A stretch of DNA of 64,000 nucleotides from Chloroflexota bacterium (GTDB taxonomy: Bacteria > Chloroflexota > Dehalococcoidia > Lucifugimonadales > Lucifugimonadaceae): positions 186,001 to 250,000 of the forward strand of contig JABIFF010000012.1 in NCBI GenBank assembly GCA_018650845.1. The letters run 5' to 3'. Below are positions 1 to 8,184 of this stretch, one piece after another (position 1 is the first letter of the stretch; every line of letters starts with the position of its first letter). The notes below the pieces were generated by a model, which was not told where the DNA came from, ran no database searches, and saw only the letters and a list, made by a program, of their open reading frames with translations. The translations under genes were made by a program, and so were the position numbers.

Positions 1-224
1 AGACCGGTTACGACAACGAGCTTCTATCGGTTATTTCTGATGCAGTAACGGTTCCGGTCATCGCCAGTGGCGGTGCCGGTGAGCTTGGTCACTTTTACGA
101 TGCGCTTACAGAAGGCAAAGCCGATGCCGTCCTTGCCGCTTCACTATTCCACTTCGGTGAACTTCGAGTTTCCGAGGTCAAATCGCACCTTGCCGAACGC
201 GGCATTCCGACCCGGGAGGTCTAA
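1..224 (+). CDS. hisF: HisF, imidazole glycerol phosphate synthase cyclase subunit (3' end only)
   Basis: The window opens inside this gene; the frame runs from base 3 to the TAA at 222-224 (73 residues). The visible C-terminus has the HisF pattern: TGYDNELL, then VIASGGAG (second phosphate-binding loop of the half-barrel) and [10 protein letters not shown] before a short tail. HisF uses ammonia supplied by HisH to convert PRFAR into imidazole glycerol phosphate plus AICAR, in the cytoplasm. The next gene starts 3 nt after the stop, so the two are very likely co-transcribed. The upstream part lies outside the window. Confidence 0.93.
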   Translation, partial: TGYDNELLSVISDAVTVPVIASGGAGELGHFYDALTEGKADAVLAASLFHFGELRVSEVKSHLAERGIPTREV

Positions 225-227
225 CCG

Positions 228-971
228 TTGGCTGTGACTTTGAGATCGGGACAGCCTTCGCTGCCCGAGGCGATTGCGTTCGACTGTTACGACACTTTAT
301 TTCTGAATAACCATGATGGCTGGCGAAGCAGCTTTCAGGACATCATCGATGCTCAGAATGTCCCTCTCGACAGAGCAGAATTCTGGACTCGTTGGCGTAA
401 GTACGAAGTGAATTTCCGAAAGATTCGTACTGATCTTGGTCGACCGTACAACAGTCCGCCTTTCAAGTCGTATCGACAGGCGTGGACCGAGTGCTTTCAG
501 CAGGTTTTCGACGATATTGAGTTCGATGGCGATGCAAATCTAGCTGGCGACCGAGCCGCTCTGCACATGACTGATCGACCAATATTTCCTGAAACTGTCG
601 AAGCGTTGAACATGCTCAAGGGTCGAGTAAAGCTCGGAGTATTCTCTAATGCTGACGATGAGGGCGTTCGACCTCTGCTAACCAACGCAGGGCTTGAGTT
701 CGACTTTGTGGGTAGTTCGCAGTCGGCTCAGGTATACAAACCTGCTTTGGCAGCATTCGAGTATTTGTATAAGGGTCTCGACACAGAACCAAGTAAGATT
801 TGGTACGTCGGCGACAAATTGTTCGACGACGTTCTTGGTGGCTATCGCTCAGGTGCGACTACAGTTTGGATCAACCGCAATGAAGAGCCGGTTGACCGTG
901 AGCCTGAACCCGATATCGAGATCACCGATTTACGTGAGCTATCAGGCATACTCGAACATATCGGCGGGTAA
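228..971 (+). CDS. HAD-superfamily hydrolase encoded directly after hisF
   Basis: A 247-aa HAD protein with a C1-type cap. Motif I is FDCYDT (nucleophile Asp19), motif II is VFSNADD (Ser about 140), motif III is the Lys of YKPALAAFE (about 171) and motif IV is YVGDKLFDD (about 193-201). The residue two positions after the nucleophile is Tyr, as in L-2-haloacid dehalogenases (DxYGT), not the Asp of ordinary HAD phosphatases (DxDxT). It starts with TTG 3 nt after hisF and is followed by a short terminator-like hairpin. Position suggests a histidinol-phosphatase or another histidine-linked role; motif I argues against a standard phosphatase. The family call is firm, the substrate unknown. Confidence 0.85.
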   Translation: MAVTLRSGQPSLPEAIAFDCYDTLFLNNHDGWRSSFQDIIDAQNVPLDRAEFWTRWRKYEVNFRKIRTDLGRPYNSPPFKSYRQAWTECFQQVFDDIEFDGDANLAGDRAALHMTDRPIFPETVEALNMLKGRVKLGVFSNADDEGVRPLLTNAGLEFDFVGSSQSAQVYKPALAAFEYLYKGLDTEPSKIWYVGDKLFDDVLGGYRSGATTVWINRNEEPVDREPEPDIEITDLRELSGILEHIGG

Positions 972-992
972 GTGGCAGTGGCCACGTTTTTT
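972..992 (+). terminator. Probable intrinsic terminator after the HAD gene
   Basis: A GTGGC/GCCAC 5-bp stem (972-976 with 981-985) is followed by G and six T's (987-992), starting one base after the HAD stop codon. The stem is short, so it may be leaky. If active, it separates hisF-HAD from hisIE, which begins at 1121. Confidence 0.45.
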
Positions 993-1120
993 ATAGGTGG
1001 TAGTTTCAGCTTGTCTGATATTGCAAGAGCATCGTCACAGATCAATGCCTGATCCGAACCAAATAATATTTACTAAATAGCCAACACCTGACTACCTGAA
1101 ATAAATAGGAAGTTTTTAAG

Positions 1121-1747
1121 ATGATTCAGTTCGATGACCGTGGATTGCTAGCAGCAATTGTTCAAGACGCCGACTCAGGTCGGGTGTTGATGCACGCGTA
1201 CATGAACGAAGAGGCTCTCAAGCGAACGCTCGAAGGTCCAGATGCGTGGTTCTACTCTCGCAGTCGGCAAGAGCTGTGGCACAAGGGTGCGACCTCTGGG
1301 AACTTCCTCAAAGTAGTCGAGGTTCAGCAGGATTGTGATGGCGATGCGATCGTCGTGAGGGTGAACCCAGTTGGCGCTGCATGCCACACGGGTTCGGAAT
1401 CATGCTTCGACTCAGGTGTGCTCGACACTGCTCTGCTGGAAGCTGATGGATCGGCTGCAAAGCTGGGTCCCGGCGTTTTGCAGGAACTTCTCGATGTCAT
1501 TACTCAGCGAGTCGCAGAAAAGCCTGAAGGTTCGTACACCGTAGAGCTTATAAAAGAAGGCCCGGGTCGAGTCGCCCAGAAAGTCGTTGAAGAAGCTGGT
1601 GAGACCGCTATCGCCTCAGTGAGTCAGACTCACAACGATGTAGCAAACGAGATGGGCGATCTGCTCTACCACTGCATGGTGCTGCTAGCGTCGCTAGAGA
1701 TGCCTGCCGACGAAGTGTGGGAAGTTCTAGCCAAACGCCGCGGCTAA
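1121..1747 (+). CDS. hisI: HisIE, bifunctional phosphoribosyl-AMP cyclohydrolase / phosphoribosyl-ATP pyrophosphatase
   Basis: A 208-aa fusion. The N-terminal part (about 1-105) is the PRA-CH domain, with FYSRSRQELWHKG, the metal-binding DCDGDA and ACHTGSESCF. The C-terminal part (about 115-205) is the PRA-PH domain, with KVVEEAGETAIA and NEMGDLLYH. Together they perform steps 2 and 3 of histidine synthesis: PR-ATP to PR-AMP, then ring opening to ProFAR. It starts at an ATG. Its TAA overlaps the stop of the convergent DUF1385 gene in the shared bases CTAA (1744-1747). Length and motifs are normal for the fused enzyme. Confidence 0.96.
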   Translation: MIQFDDRGLLAAIVQDADSGRVLMHAYMNEEALKRTLEGPDAWFYSRSRQELWHKGATSGNFLKVVEVQQDCDGDAIVVRVNPVGAACHTGSESCFDSGVLDTALLEADGSAAKLGPGVLQELLDVITQRVAEKPEGSYTVELIKEGPGRVAQKVVEEAGETAIASVSQTHNDVANEMGDLLYHCMVLLASLEMPADEVWEVLAKRRG

Positions 1748-2763
1748 GCGCTGGGTGGTGGATCGGGCGCTATCGATTCCGAATCGTCGGTAGCCTGAAC
1801 AGATCCAGCCGTTGAGAACGGTTCAGACGACAGCTGAGAAGCGTCGTCACTAGGTTCTGCTGAACCTTCATCCATTGCGATTGCGTACTCAATCGCTGTG
1901 ATCGCTACTTCCATCATTCCCTCGTCAGGCTGACGTGTTGTCAGATCCTGAAGCAGGATGTTGGGTGCGTTGAACAGTCGTATCCAAAGGTTGCCCTGAT
2001 GAGTACCCGCGTATCGAATAAATTCGTAACTGATTCCAGCAATGATCGGAACTAGGATGATTCTAGACACCACGAGGAACCAGAACGGATCACGTGGGAA
2101 GAACATGAACATGATGATCGAAACTAGAACCACCGTCATCAGGAACGATGTTCCGCAACGAGGGTGAGCCGGTGGGAATCGGCGAACTGATTCAACAGTG
2201 AGTGGTTCTTTTGCTTCGTGAGCGTGAACAACCATGTGTTCCGCACCGTGATATCCAAATACACGTTTGATGTCGTTCATCTTTCCGATCAACCAAACGT
2301 AACCGATGAACAGTCCGAGACGAATCCCGCCTTCGACTAGGTTGGCAACGAAGTTGTTGGCACCTTGATGCTCAACCAATCGAGAAACAAACACCGGTAT
2401 CAGGAAGAAAATAACAATTCCGAGTACAAGTGAAACCGTTAGCAGCGTTGCCATTGCAACGGAAGATAACTGTTGGTCGTCGTCAGGATTTTCGTCAGCT
2501 GCTGCTTCGTTCGCTGAAATCGTGAGCGACTTCATACCTACGAGCAAAGTTTCGAGCAGAACCAAAACACCTCGAAGCAACGCGATGTTGCGAAGTGAGG
2601 AGTTGGCCCAGCTTTCGAGTGGGATGGAGCGACGGACGATAATGCCGTCGGGTCGGCGAACAGCTAGAGCAGCTCGGCTCTGGCCTCGAATCATCACGCC
2701 TTCAATGACCGCTTGGCCGCCGTAAAGAGTGGGTCGTTTAGTTGGGGCTTGTTGTGATGACAA
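1744..2763 (-). CDS. DUF1385 multipass membrane protein
   Basis: A 339-aa membrane protein. It opens with the family signature YGGQAVIEGVMIRG (about residues 14-27), then hydrophobic segments near 105-130 and 145-165, a conserved YHGAEHMVVHAHE/HPRCGTSFL block (about 170-207), two more membrane segments (about 208-245) and an acidic, Ser-rich tail of about 45 residues. The biochemical function is unknown. In many Firmicutes and Chloroflexota this family sits next to rpmE, as here (49 bp downstream of rpmE). A strong hairpin terminator lies between them, so it may be expressed by read-through or from its own promoter. It overlaps hisIE by 4 bp at the convergent stops. Confidence 0.9.
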   Translation of the reverse strand: MSSQQAPTKRPTLYGGQAVIEGVMIRGQSRAALAVRRPDGIIVRRSIPLESWANSSLRNIALLRGVLVLLETLLVGMKSLTISANEAAADENPDDDQQLSSVAMATLLTVSLVLGIVIFFLIPVFVSRLVEHQGANNFVANLVEGGIRLGLFIGYVWLIGKMNDIKRVFGYHGAEHMVVHAHEAKEPLTVESVRRFPPAHPRCGTSFLMTVVLVSIIMFMFFPRDPFWFLVVSRIILVPIIAGISYEFIRYAGTHQGNLWIRLFNAPNILLQDLTTRQPDEGMMEVAITAIEYAIAMDEGSAEPSDDASQLSSEPFSTAGSVQATDDSESIAPDPPPSA

Positions 2764-2775
2764 TGTTGGATATAA

Positions 2776-2810
2776 AAAAGGGGCGCCGAATGGCGCCCCT
2801 TTTATTTTTG
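2776..2810 (-). terminator. Strong intrinsic terminator after rpmE
   Basis: A perfect 12-bp GC-rich stem (2776-2787 with 2792-2803) closes a GAAT loop. On the minus strand it runs into six T's; on the plus strand it runs into TTTTATTTTT, so it could work in both directions. It lies between rpmE and the downstream DUF1385 gene. Confidence 0.85.
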
Positions 2811-2812
2811 CT

Positions 2813-3028
2813 CTACTTGGTGGAGCCGGGGAGGTTGTAGCGGCGCATCATACGCTCGACACGACCCTCGGTGTCCACAATTCTCTGTTCACCTGTCCAA
2901 AACGGGTGACACTGACTGCAGATTTCAGTCCGCAGGTTTTCTTCTGTTGAACCGACTTCCCAGCTGTTTCCGCATGCACAGTTAACTGTGGCGTTCTTGT
3001 GGTAAGTAGGGTGAATGTTGGCTTTCAT
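2813..3028 (-). CDS. rpmE: 50S ribosomal protein L31 (zinc-binding form)
   Basis: A 71-aa L31 beginning [10 protein letters not shown]. It keeps the zinc-site cysteines Cys17, Cys19, Cys37 and Cys40 (CAC and CSQC), so it is the Zn-containing C+ form and not the zinc-independent paralog induced in zinc starvation. The motif [18 protein letters not shown] near the end is typical. It is the third gene of the minus-strand run rplU-rpmA-rpmE and is closed by a strong terminator. Confidence 0.96.
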   Translation of the reverse strand: MKANIHPTYHKNATVNCACGNSWEVGSTEENLRTEICSQCHPFWTGEQRIVDTEGRVERMMRRYNLPGSTK

Positions 3029-3042
3029 ATCTGTTTTCTCTT

Positions 3043-3306
3043 CTACGAAGCCGTTACGGGGTCGACGTTGACTCGCTTGGTGTCCTTGCGAGCGTAGTCG
3101 AACCGTACCTGACCATCGACTAATGCATAGATGGTGTGGTCTCGTCCGATACCTACGTTATCGCCAGTGTGAAACTTTGTTCCACGCTGTCGAACGATGA
3201 TCGCACCGGCGGAAACTGATTCGCCAGCAAATGCCTTAACGCCCAGGCGCTTGCCTGCACTATCTCGGCCGTTGCGGGAAGTTCCGCCACCTTTTTTATG
3301 TGCCAT
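3043..3306 (-). CDS. rpmA: 50S ribosomal protein L27
   Basis: 87 aa, starting [16 protein letters not shown], the usual mature N-terminal arm that reaches towards the peptidyl-transferase centre. It has no cleavable N-terminal extension of the Firmicutes type. The core [20 protein letters not shown] is canonical. It lies 14 bp upstream of rpmE and 38 bp downstream of rplU; rplU-rpmA is a nearly universal pair. Confidence 0.97.
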   Translation of the reverse strand: MAHKKGGGTSRNGRDSAGKRLGVKAFAGESVSAGAIIVRQRGTKFHTGDNVGIGRDHTIYALVDGQVRFDYARKDTKRVNVDPVTAS

Positions 3307-3344
3307 TTAGATGTTCCAGTCTGCTGCAAAGATGCAGGGGTGAA

Positions 3345-3668
3345 CTACTTAGTCGAAATCGACTTGATTTTTACCGACGTGAAATTCTGTCGGTGACCGC
3401 GCTTTACGCGCTGACGAGTCTTGTTCTTGTATCGCAAAGCAATGACCTTGTCGGCCTTACCGTGCTCAGAAATCTCGCCTACTACCGTTGCGCCTTCAAC
3501 CGAAGGTGCTCCGACAGAGAGTTTGCCGTCTACTGAAGTCATCAGTACACGGTCGAAAGTGAAGTCGGCTCCGACGTCACCAGGTAGCGTTTCTACAGAG
3601 ACCGTATCGCCTTCGCGAACTCGATACTGCTTCCCGCCTGTGTTAATTATTGCGTAATCTGTTGTCAT
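3345..3668 (-). CDS. rplU: 50S ribosomal protein L21
   Basis: 107 aa with the L21 signature: YAIINTGGKQYRVREGD at the N-terminus and KTRQRVKRGHRQNFTSVKI at the C-terminus, where the basic residues contact 23S rRNA. It is the first gene of rplU-rpmA-rpmE-DUF1385. The gap to the divergent gdhA (3669-3825) should hold both promoters; it contains a small 6-bp inverted repeat at 3741-3754. Confidence 0.97.
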   Translation of the reverse strand: MTTDYAIINTGGKQYRVREGDTVSVETLPGDVGADFTFDRVLMTSVDGKLSVGAPSVEGATVVGEISEHGKADKVIALRYKNKTRQRVKRGHRQNFTSVKIKSISTK

Positions 3669-3825
3669 TCGTGTTTATCCGTTCGCTGCCCAACCTAACT
3701 ATTCTAAGTACGACTGAACTGAATGGTCAATTTCAATTTTGGTGGATTTCCACCCACATTTGTACTGATATAGGCTTCCAGCACATAAGAATCGATTTCT
3801 AAGCGCATCCGACAGGAGTTCCGCT

Positions 3826-5073
3826 ATGCCCCAAGACAGCTCAATGCTCGACGGCACGATCGCCAGTATCGACGGCGCAGTTCGTAGTCTCGGACTCGAA
3901 GATGACATGCGTTCGGTGCTTGTTGAACCATGGCGGGAAATTCAAGTTGGATTGCCGGTTCGGATGGACGATGGCAATGTTCGAGTGTTCCGTGGTTACC
4001 GCTCCCAGCACAACGCTGCACGGGGTCCATATAAAGGTGGAATTCGTTACCACCCGAACGCCGATCTCGATCACACCCGTGCTCTTGGCATGCTGATGAC
4101 TTGGAAGACAGCACTTGCCGACGTACCGTTCGGCGGAGCGAAGGGCGGCGTTTCTGTTGACCCACGCGAACTTTCAACAAGCGAGCTAAACCGACTCACT
4201 CGTCGCTACACGATGAGCATGCATCACGTTCTTGGCGTGAATCGAGATATTCCAGCTCCCGATCTTGGCACTTCGGCACAGACGATGGCGTGGATCATGG
4301 ACGCTTACGGCTCGATTCATGGCCACACTCCCGGAATCGTCACTGGCAAGCCGATAGAGCTAGGCGGTTCATTGGGGCGTGCCGAAGCACCGGGCCGAGG
4401 TGCCGCTGTTGTGGGTTGTCGTGCGGTCGTCGATTCTGGTTCCACACCCGATCAAAGTACTGTTGCAGTGCAAGGTTTTGGGGCTGTTGGTGCCGCCGCT
4501 GCTCAGACCATGTTCGACAACGGTGCAAAGGTGATCGCTGTTTCTGATGTCGACGGAGCCATCATTAATACGAATGGATTGGATATTCCTGCTCTTCAGG
4601 AGATAGCCAAGAACGGTGGCAAAGTATCCGACTTCGATGATGCCGATGCTCTCGATAACGACGCATTGCTGGCGCTCGATTGCGACGTGCTTATTCCTGC
4701 GGCCATCGAAGACGTGATCACGGCACAGAATGCGACTGATGTTCGTGCGAAGATCATTGTTGAAGGTGCGAATCGTCCGGTTACTTCTGCGGCTGACGAT
4801 ATTTTGGTAGAGGGGGGAGTAACGATCGTTCCAGATATTCTCGCTAACGCTGGCGGTGTTGTTGCTTCGTACTTCGAGTGGGCACAAAACATTCAGGTGT
4901 TCAACTGGGAGCTCGAGCGGGTGAATCTTGAGCTAGATAAGAAGATGAACGAGGCTTACGACGTGACGAAGACGCAGGCGGATCGAAACGGTGGATCACT
5001 CCGCAAAGCTGCATTCGATGTGGCTGTGAGCCGAGTTTCGGAAACGATCAAAATTCGTAGCTACGTTGGGTGA
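3826..5073 (+). CDS. gdhA: Glutamate dehydrogenase (Glu/Leu/Phe/Val dehydrogenase family)
   Basis: 415 aa. The N-terminal catalytic domain shows GPYKGGIRYHP (Lys70), WKTALADVPFGGAKGG (Lys94 and catalytic Lys106) and PAPDLGT. A Rossmann domain begins near residue 220 with VQGFGAVG. The QHNAARGPYKGG block favours glutamate over leucine as substrate. The enzyme interconverts 2-oxoglutarate plus ammonia and glutamate. An AGGAG ribosome site lies about 9 nt before the ATG, and the gene ends in TGA. It is monocistronic, divergent from rplU and convergent with the glycosyltransferase gene. Confidence 0.92.
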   Translation: MPQDSSMLDGTIASIDGAVRSLGLEDDMRSVLVEPWREIQVGLPVRMDDGNVRVFRGYRSQHNAARGPYKGGIRYHPNADLDHTRALGMLMTWKTALADVPFGGAKGGVSVDPRELSTSELNRLTRRYTMSMHHVLGVNRDIPAPDLGTSAQTMAWIMDAYGSIHGHTPGIVTGKPIELGGSLGRAEAPGRGAAVVGCRAVVDSGSTPDQSTVAVQGFGAVGAAAAQTMFDNGAKVIAVSDVDGAIINTNGLDIPALQEIAKNGGKVSDFDDADALDNDALLALDCDVLIPAAIEDVITAQNATDVRAKIIVEGANRPVTSAADDILVEGGVTIVPDILANAGGVVASYFEWAQNIQVFNWELERVNLELDKKMNEAYDVTKTQADRNGGSLRKAAFDVAVSRVSETIKIRSYVG

Positions 5074-5080
5074 ATCGGAG

Positions 5081-6472
5081 CTAGTCGAACGCGAACTGGC
5101 GGATAAGGATTCCCTGTTCAACAGCGCTTAGGATCTCGGCTCGCAGATCACCATCTACGATTCGCTGATCGAGCCGAATGCGGTTCTGATTCGAACTAAG
5201 TTTGCTAGCAAGCAGCGGAAAGACCTGTGCTCTACCAGCGTAATCATCGTAGATCTGATCGCCCGAAATTTCGCACCACGGCGTTAGCTCAACAATATCG
5301 TCGCTGGCGTAACTTATATTTCTGGTAGCACCGAGCTCGCCGGTGATCGCTTTTTCGTAGCCGGTGATCATCGCTTCAAATGAGTATCGAGATGCAATGG
5401 TCTCTCGTCCCAGCTCAATTTCTTCAGCAGATGTCTCAAGCAACGCTGAAACAGCTTCTGCAGCCGCGGCAATATCGGCCTGAGGGACCAAAGATATTCC
5501 CTCAATTCCTTCGAATTGTCGCAGTGCTCCAACTCGAGTACATACTGCCGGAGTTCCGCCAGCGACAGACTCGACAGGCACTAGCCCAAACGATTCGATG
5601 AACGATCCCAGGCAAAGCGTTACGTCACCAGCCGCGTAGTACCCGGGCATATCGTCGGGGTTTAGCCAGTTGTGAAGTTCGACTAGCTCATCAGCGTGCA
5701 AATCTTTGGCGAGTTCCGATATTTGTGCCGAGGAACCGGCAGCAGCATCGAATTCAGAGTCTTCCGGATACGTCGGAATCAATAGCCGTACATTACGTTC
5801 TGGGAACAACCGTTGGATTTCTGCCGCGGCCAACATCGACTCATGAATACCTTTGGTTGGCTCAGGCCGATGTGGATACAGCAGGATCAGATCGTTATCT
5901 TCTCGCGGTGCTACTCCGTCTGGCAGTTTTGGAGTTGGAAGCGAATCGGGAACTCTGATGCCATTAGGGATAGCCACCACGGGTTCGATCGTTTCACGAC
6001 CTGAATACGCAACCGTAGTCTCGATACACCGTTTGAGATAGTCACTCGGAACAATCGTGGAAGCGGCGGGAAGCGTGAGGGTCGACAGCAATGCTTCTTC
6101 ATAGACGTAATCGTGGATCGATCTAACGATTTCCACGCCTTCAATGGCGTGACGTAAGTAAACGGCATCAGCGTGTAAATAGACTCTGTCAGCCCACTCG
6201 GCAGCAGCTGAAAGCCTGTTCGCAGTCTGTGCGAGAGCCACCGGCGAGATTTGGTGTGTCGCAGGGAATGCTCCTCGAAGCGGGAGTACGGGATGAACAA
6301 TCACACCATCGATTTCGAAATCACCCTCGTGCGCTTCCGTACCTGTGCACCAGATCTGAACGTCGTGCCCTGAACGATTTAATCCCGCTGTGACGTCAGC
6401 AAGAATCTTCTGTGACCCACCGATTATTTGGTGTGGAAATACTGGGGCGACTGAAATTGCGGCAATTCGCAC
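5081..6472 (-). CDS. GT-B fold glycosyltransferase (GT4-like)
   Basis: 463 aa. The N-terminal acceptor domain starts MRIAAISVAPVFPHQIIGGS, the usual GT4 opening with a glycine loop. The nucleotide-sugar half includes LLYPHRPEPTKGIHESML (about 205) and the donor-site segment FIESFGLVPVES (about 299-310), which has the spaced glutamates of retaining GT4 enzymes. A C-terminal extension of about 80 residues follows the GT core and matches nothing I recognise. The start lies 8 bp after the upstream flavin-reductase stop, so they form a two-gene unit. Acceptor and product are unknown. Confidence 0.85.
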   Translation of the reverse strand: MRIAAISVAPVFPHQIIGGSQKILADVTAGLNRSGHDVQIWCTGTEAHEGDFEIDGVIVHPVLPLRGAFPATHQISPVALAQTANRLSAAAEWADRVYLHADAVYLRHAIEGVEIVRSIHDYVYEEALLSTLTLPAASTIVPSDYLKRCIETTVAYSGRETIEPVVAIPNGIRVPDSLPTPKLPDGVAPREDNDLILLYPHRPEPTKGIHESMLAAAEIQRLFPERNVRLLIPTYPEDSEFDAAAGSSAQISELAKDLHADELVELHNWLNPDDMPGYYAAGDVTLCLGSFIESFGLVPVESVAGGTPAVCTRVGALRQFEGIEGISLVPQADIAAAAEAVSALLETSAEEIELGRETIASRYSFEAMITGYEKAITGELGATRNISYASDDIVELTPWCEISGDQIYDDYAGRAQVFPLLASKLSSNQNRIRLDQRIVDGDLRAEILSAVEQGILIRQFAFD

Positions 6473-6480
6473 GGTGCTAC

Positions 6481-6993
6481 CTACTCATTGCCGGTTGCGG
6501 GGTTTTGGTCTGCGAAGCCACCGAACTGACGCTGAAACCATACGAGCGGATCGCCCTGCCCGACTTCGATTTCTTCGACTTCGCCAATAAACACGGTGTG
6601 GTCACCAGCTTTATAGGAAGCAGAGACTTTGCAGTTCATTGCTGCAATAGCGTTTGCGATCACAGGCGTTTCGGATAGATGAGTTAGCGTCAACGAATCG
6701 GTTGCACCACGAGACTCAGGCGGTGTGGCAAAGTGTTTGGCAATCTCGGTTTGGCTACCGTCGAGAATGCTCATCCCAAACCGCCCCGTTGATTCGATCA
6801 GACCGTGGGTTTGGCGAGATTCGCCAATTACAACCAGCACTAGCGGCGGATCGAGAGAAACAGAAGTAACGCTGCTGGCTGTCATTCCGTGAACGGCACC
6901 ATCAGGCTCGACGGTCGTAATCACAGTCACGCCGGTCGCAAATCTCGACCATGCATCGCGGTACATCTCGCCTATTGATTCAGCCGTCTGCAA
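6481..6993 (-). CDS. Flavin reductase family protein (FMN-binding split barrel)
   Basis: 170 aa with the flavin reductase-like core: WSRFATGVTVITT (about 15-27), GMTASSVTSVSLDPPLVLV (about 36-54) and DHTVFIGEVEEIE (about 132-144). Such proteins use NAD(P)H to reduce free FMN or FAD and usually supply a two-component monooxygenase. No partner oxygenase is adjacent, so the partner is probably elsewhere in the genome. It is encoded 8 bp upstream of a glycosyltransferase, with no obvious functional link. Confidence 0.9.
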   Translation of the reverse strand: MQTAESIGEMYRDAWSRFATGVTVITTVEPDGAVHGMTASSVTSVSLDPPLVLVVIGESRQTHGLIESTGRFGMSILDGSQTEIAKHFATPPESRGATDSLTLTHLSETPVIANAIAAMNCKVSASYKAGDHTVFIGEVEEIEVGQGDPLVWFQRQFGGFADQNPATGNE

Positions 6994-7080
6994 AATTAAT
7001 GTCCCCCTACCGATCGTGGCTAACTCTGGCAGTTCCTGATCGGTGGCGGAATTATAGCCTCACTAGACCGAGTGAAGCTG

Positions 7081-8184
7081 CTATCGACGCCGCATCCACT
7101 CGATTGGTTCGGGATCGACAAATCCAGAGAGTTCTACATAGGCGTTACCTGCGATTGGTTCGCCGTTTTGTCGACCACCGACCCACGATTCCCCTTCCCA
7201 GTAGGTTGAAGCAGCAGGAAGCCCACCTCGTACTTCCTGATCGTTCACTTCTGGGGTGATGATTAAATCCATCGAGAGAGATTCGATTGCTAGTGACCAA
7301 CCTGATGGATAAGTGGCTCCCGTAGTTGGGCTCGTCCACTCACCAATGGTAGCCAGCTCAATTCCGTCTTCTACCTGAGTTAGTGCTCTTACTTCGCCTT
7401 CAGATGACATGTACGTGCCGTAGGTATCTGCAATCTTGCCATCGATTCCACGTGCTTCAGTGATCATTAAAGAACCACCGTCATCGAATTGAAGCGCAAA
7501 CCACTGCCATCCAGCGGGTTTGCCTAAAACGAAGAAATCGCCCCATTGGTGATCGAACCAGCTCGTGCCGCTGACGTTGATAGTTTCGCCGTCTATCGTC
7601 AGCTGTCCGACAGCCTCTTGCCGCGGCCAAGAATAGTAATAAGTTGCGCCAGCTTCGGTTGGCAGCCAGCCGATTTCGTTGTGGAGCATGACGGGTGTGG
7701 TGGCTTCCATATCGAGGGACAGGCCGATGTCACCATTGTCAGCTGCGAACGAATGACTTCCGTCTATTGGCAGCAATCCGTAGACCCAATCGGCGATTCC
7801 GAGCGTCATTGCCCCGCCGCCTACCTGTCGAGTCCCCGCCTCGGCTCTTGAGAGATCGTAGTGTTCGCCTGTTTCGACATCGAGGATTCCCAGTTGGGCG
7901 ACATAGTTCGGTTCGCCAAACCCGTCATCAGCTTTGAACAATACAAAGTGGAATCCAAACTGCCTGCCTGATTCAGATTCGAGGTGACCCGAGTGGTACC
8001 ACCATTCAAGTCTTGAATCGTGGGCGAGTTCGTCTTGTGGCAGCGTGATTGGCGCAGGAGTTGCGGTCGGATCTGGTGATGCCCCAGACGGAATCTCACG
8101 AGGTTCAGCAGTTTTCACGCAGGCTGCGATAGCCAGCACGACGATAAGTGATAAAAGCCCGAAATGTAATCGCTTAGTCGACAC
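7081..8184 (-). CDS. AttH/CrtC-like lipocalin-fold lipoprotein
   Basis: 367 aa. A lipoprotein signal peptide ends in LAIAAC (lipidated Cys22), so it is anchored outside the membrane. The mature part matches the hydroxyneurosporene synthase (CrtC)/AttH lipocalin-like family: HDSRLEWWYHSGHLES (about 55-70), FGFHFVLFKAD, and SWFDHQWGDF (about 210). Despite the CrtC name, members next to transporters are thought to bind or hand over hydrophobic molecules. Its start overlaps the stop of the upstream MMPL exporter by 11 bp, so they are translationally coupled and probably act on the same lipid-like cargo. Pigment biosynthesis is unlikely, as no carotenoid genes are nearby. Confidence 0.87.
   Translation of the reverse strand: MSTKRLHFGLLSLIVVLAIAACVKTAEPREIPSGASPDPTATPAPITLPQDELAHDSRLEWWYHSGHLESESGRQFGFHFVLFKADDGFGEPNYVAQLGILDVETGEHYDLSRAEAGTRQVGGGAMTLGIADWVYGLLPIDGSHSFAADNGDIGLSLDMEATTPVMLHNEIGWLPTEAGATYYYSWPRQEAVGQLTIDGETINVSGTSWFDHQWGDFFVLGKPAGWQWFALQFDDGGSLMITEARGIDGKIADTYGTYMSSEGEVRALTQVEDGIELATIGEWTSPTTGATYPSGWSLAIESLSMDLIITPEVNDQEVRGGLPAASTYWEGESWVGGRQNGEPIAGNAYVELSGFVDPEPIEWMRRR

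Noticed and set aside
3741-3754. Small inverted repeat GGTGGA/TCCACC between rplU and gdhA as an operator
   Set aside because: Six-base arms are too short to claim without other copies.
7081-8184. Carotenoid hydratase (CrtC) function
   Set aside because: It is a secreted lipoprotein coupled to an MMPL exporter, and no carotenoid genes are nearby; only the fold is shared.
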